Shown: in pieces, positions 3,991-5,781 of the stretch | How positions within the stretch are numbered: position 1 is the first letter of the stretch | How the letters are laid out: the number at the start of each line of letters is the position of its first letter | Made by a program: the position numbers and the translations under genes | NCBI GenBank assembly: GCA_026397695.1 | Contig: JAPLUJ010000601.1 | Span: 1-5,781 of the forward strand | Source: Verrucomicrobiota bacterium | GTDB taxonomy: Bacteria; Verrucomicrobiota; Verrucomicrobiia; Verrucomicrobiales; Akkermansiaceae | Reading direction: 5' to 3' | DNA length: 5,781 nt | The notes under the pieces: generated by a model | Databases searched by the model: none | What the model was told of the DNA's origin: nothing | What the model saw: only the letters and a program-made list of their open reading frames with translations

Positions 3991-5781
3991 ATGCGCGTCC
4001 ATTCAATCCAGCTTGCGATGCTCTGGGCAGTGGCGTTCGCCAACCCGCTGGCAGCCCAGGAGACACTGGCCGATCTGCTAGATGATCCCGCCACCCATCT
4101 CGCCCGCCCTGCTGACCGCGAACGGGTGGTCACGCGCATGAGGGAAATCCAGGCCGCCCGCCGCCAGAATGCCCGTGCCCGCGCCATTCTTCATGGTCTG
4201 CCGCTGCGCGCGGTGATGCCTAACGGCCGCATCCAGGAACTCGTCGGTTTCGACGGCCAATCTACTGCGCACATCCCCCTATCTGTTGTCCGGCACAGGT
4301 GTCACCATCGGCCTTTGGGACGCTGGTTCCGCACGCTCCACCCATCAGGAATTCGGCGGCCGCGTGACCGTCATGGATGGAGCCGCCACCTTCGATCACT
4401 CCACTCACGTTGGCGGCACGCTCATCGCTGCCGGCATCGATGCATCCGCACACGGCATGGCGGCCGCCGCCACCATCCACTCCTACGACTGGAACAGTGA
4501 TACTTCCGAAATGACCTCGCGGGCCGCAACCTACTCCGGCGAACCGGGAAAAATCTATCTGTCGAATCACAGCTATGGCTATGTCAGCGGTTGGAACTAT
4601 GTGAATGGCGGTTCCCCCTTCAGAGTCTGGGACTGGTATGGCTCCGGATCATCCTCCACCTCGATCGAAACCGACTTCGGTCTCTACAGCTCCTATGCAA
4701 GCAGTAACGATTCACTGGCATTCAATGCGCCCTATTATCTGATTTTCCGCTCCGCCGGCAATGACCGTGACGACAACCCGTCATCCGGCCAAGCCGTCGC
4801 TCTTTCACCCGGCAGCGCTTCGGTCGTGAATTATGACCCCGCGAACCATCCCGGTGGCGATGGCACCTACCGTGGCGGTTTCGACACCATCGGCTTCGAT
4901 GCCATTGCCAAGAACGTCATGACCGTCGGTTCCGTCAGTGATGCGGTCACCAACGGCGTCCGCGATGTGGCGAAAGCCAGTGTCAGTAATTTTTCCTGCT
5001 GGGGTCCCACCGACGACGGCCGGATCAAACCCGATGTGGTCGCCAATGGCGAAGGCCTTTACTCATCGCTTGGCAGCAGTGACACCGCCTACGGTACATA
5101 TACTGGCACCAGCATGGCCACCCCCAATGCGGTGGGCTCGGCCGCGCTGCTCATTCAACAATACGGCAACCTGTTCGCCGGCCAGGCCATGCGTGCCAGC
5201 ACTCTCAAAGGTCTGCTCATCCACACTGCCGACGATCTCGGCAATCCCGGGCCTGACTACAAATATGGCTGGGGATTGGTCAACGTGCAGGCGGCGGCTG
5301 ACCTCATCCAGGATCATAAAAACTTCCCGGTAAAACAACGGATGACCGAAAGCCAACTCACCTCGACCACGGTGAGCCGCATCCAGGCCTTTGTTTGGGA
5401 CGGGGTTTCGCCCATCACGGCCACACTCTGCTGGACCGATCCGGCCGCCACCGCGCTCAGCGATTCCGACTCCCGCAGCGCCCGCCTCGTCAACAACCTC
5501 AACCTCAAAATCATTGATCCTGCCAACTCGGAGCACCTGCCATTCGTGATGCCTTTTGTCGGCACCTGGACCCAGGCCTCGATGGACTCGGCCGCCACCA
5601 CCGGCATCAACAACACCGACAACGTCGAACAAGTCCGCATTGCCGCGCCGCCGGCCGCCGGAACCTATCTGGCGGTGGTCTCGTTTGCCGGATCGCTCAC
5701 CAATAACAGCCAGAATTACTCGCTCCTCATCTCCGGATCATCGCCAGAGCCGCCGCCGCCGCCTTTGCCACCCGCCGACCT
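3991..5781 (+). pseudogene. Frameshifted secreted subtilisin-like serine protease (S8, KP-43-like), 3' end cut by window edge
   Basis: Translation from ATG 3991 gives a signal peptide (hydrophobic AMLWAVAFANPLAA, likely cut before Q-E-T) and a charged propeptide-like stretch of about 65 residues ending at GFDGQ (codon 90, 4258-4260). That frame then turns to nonsense and stops at 4498-4500. The mature protease lies in the next frame from about 4250 to the window end, with over 500 codons and no stop. Its triad is complete: Asp in GLWDAG (4319), His in DHSTHVGG (4397) and Ser in GTSMATP (5111), with the oxyanion Asn in SAGND (4760). About 238 residues separate His and Ser, more than in subtilisin BPN'. 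After the catalytic domain (to about 5310) comes a beta-rich C-terminal domain with WTDPA, LVNNLNLKI and NTDNVEQV, then a Pro-rich linker at the edge. The catalytic frame has a stop at 4214-4216 and its first ATG (4373) lies after the catalytic Asp, so it has no plausible start of its own. The intact enzyme would be an exported endopeptidase. Recent inactivation, sequencing error or recoding all remain possible. Confidence 0.8.
4250..4260 (+). other. Frame-change junction with a dual-use TCGACGGCCAA segment
   Basis: These 11 bases can be read as part of GFDGQ (end of the propeptide, upstream frame) and as STAN (start of the mature region, downstream frame, continuing LLRTSPYLLSGTG). In related proteases, as I recall them, these two motifs are separated by roughly 15-20 residues. 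A single segment serving both is what a deletion between two copies of this short sequence would leave. The missing linker is inferred from family pattern, not seen. Confidence 0.45.

Noticed and set aside
3639..4085. Plus-strand frame of 148 codons across the RidA end and spacer
   Set aside because: It begins inside RidA in another frame and runs into the subtilase signal region. Composition is Pro/Ser/Arg-rich with no recognisable motif.
4250..4300. Programmed ribosomal frameshift in the subtilase
   Set aside because: I see no classic slippery heptamer, and the C5 run (4275-4279) lies after the frame has already changed by motif content. Recoding would not explain the missing linker. It is kept only as a remote alternative.
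5063..5632. Minus-strand frame of 189 codons inside the subtilase
   Set aside because: It is antisense to a catalytic domain whose Ser motif and following domain are clearly coding on the plus strand.

Overview
The window looks like a bacterial chromosome segment of fairly high GC. Codon use is strongly GC-ending. No start codon has a convincing Shine-Dalgarno sequence in front of it. Three secreted products are encoded, including a KP-43-like subtilase of a style I associate with Verrucomicrobiota. That phylum is my best guess for the host; it rests on protein style only and is not proven by this sequence.

Layout: (1) Positions 1-1352, minus strand, hold the first 450 codons of a single-chain Type IIG restriction-modification enzyme. 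It has an N-terminal PD-(D/E)XK-type nuclease domain, a helical connector, and the start of an N6-adenine methyltransferase domain cut by the window edge. (2) A divergent intergenic region of about 230 bp contains two perfect 6-bp inverted repeats. (3) Positions 1581-2081, plus strand, encode a small secreted protein whose C-terminal half resembles the P1 head subdomain of SecD, ending in seven lysines. (4) Positions 2095-3156, starting 13 nt later, encode a secreted M23 (LytM-type) peptidase with all zinc and catalytic residues. A 14-bp tandem duplication has rewritten its C-terminus. (5) Positions 3239-3709 encode a RidA-family protein with the signature Arg and Glu. (6) A spacer of about 280 bp carries four CCATGG palindromes and several small hairpins. 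(7) Positions 3991-5781 hold a secreted subtilisin-like protease that runs off the window. Its signal peptide and propeptide lie in one frame and the whole catalytic and C-terminal part in another, so it is broken as read.

How they fit together: items 3 and 4 look like a two-gene unit acting outside the cytoplasmic membrane, the M23 enzyme probably on peptidoglycan. RidA is a cytoplasmic housekeeping protein. The subtilase is an exported degradative enzyme. The restriction enzyme is an independent, divergently transcribed defence gene. I see no CRISPR array, tRNA, rRNA, transposase or integrase.

The most notable points are the broken subtilase, whose junction sequence suggests a deletion between two short direct repeats; the stand-alone exported SecD-head-like protein beside a peptidoglycan hydrolase; the CCATGG cluster; and the 14-bp duplication. 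None amounts to a proven new system.
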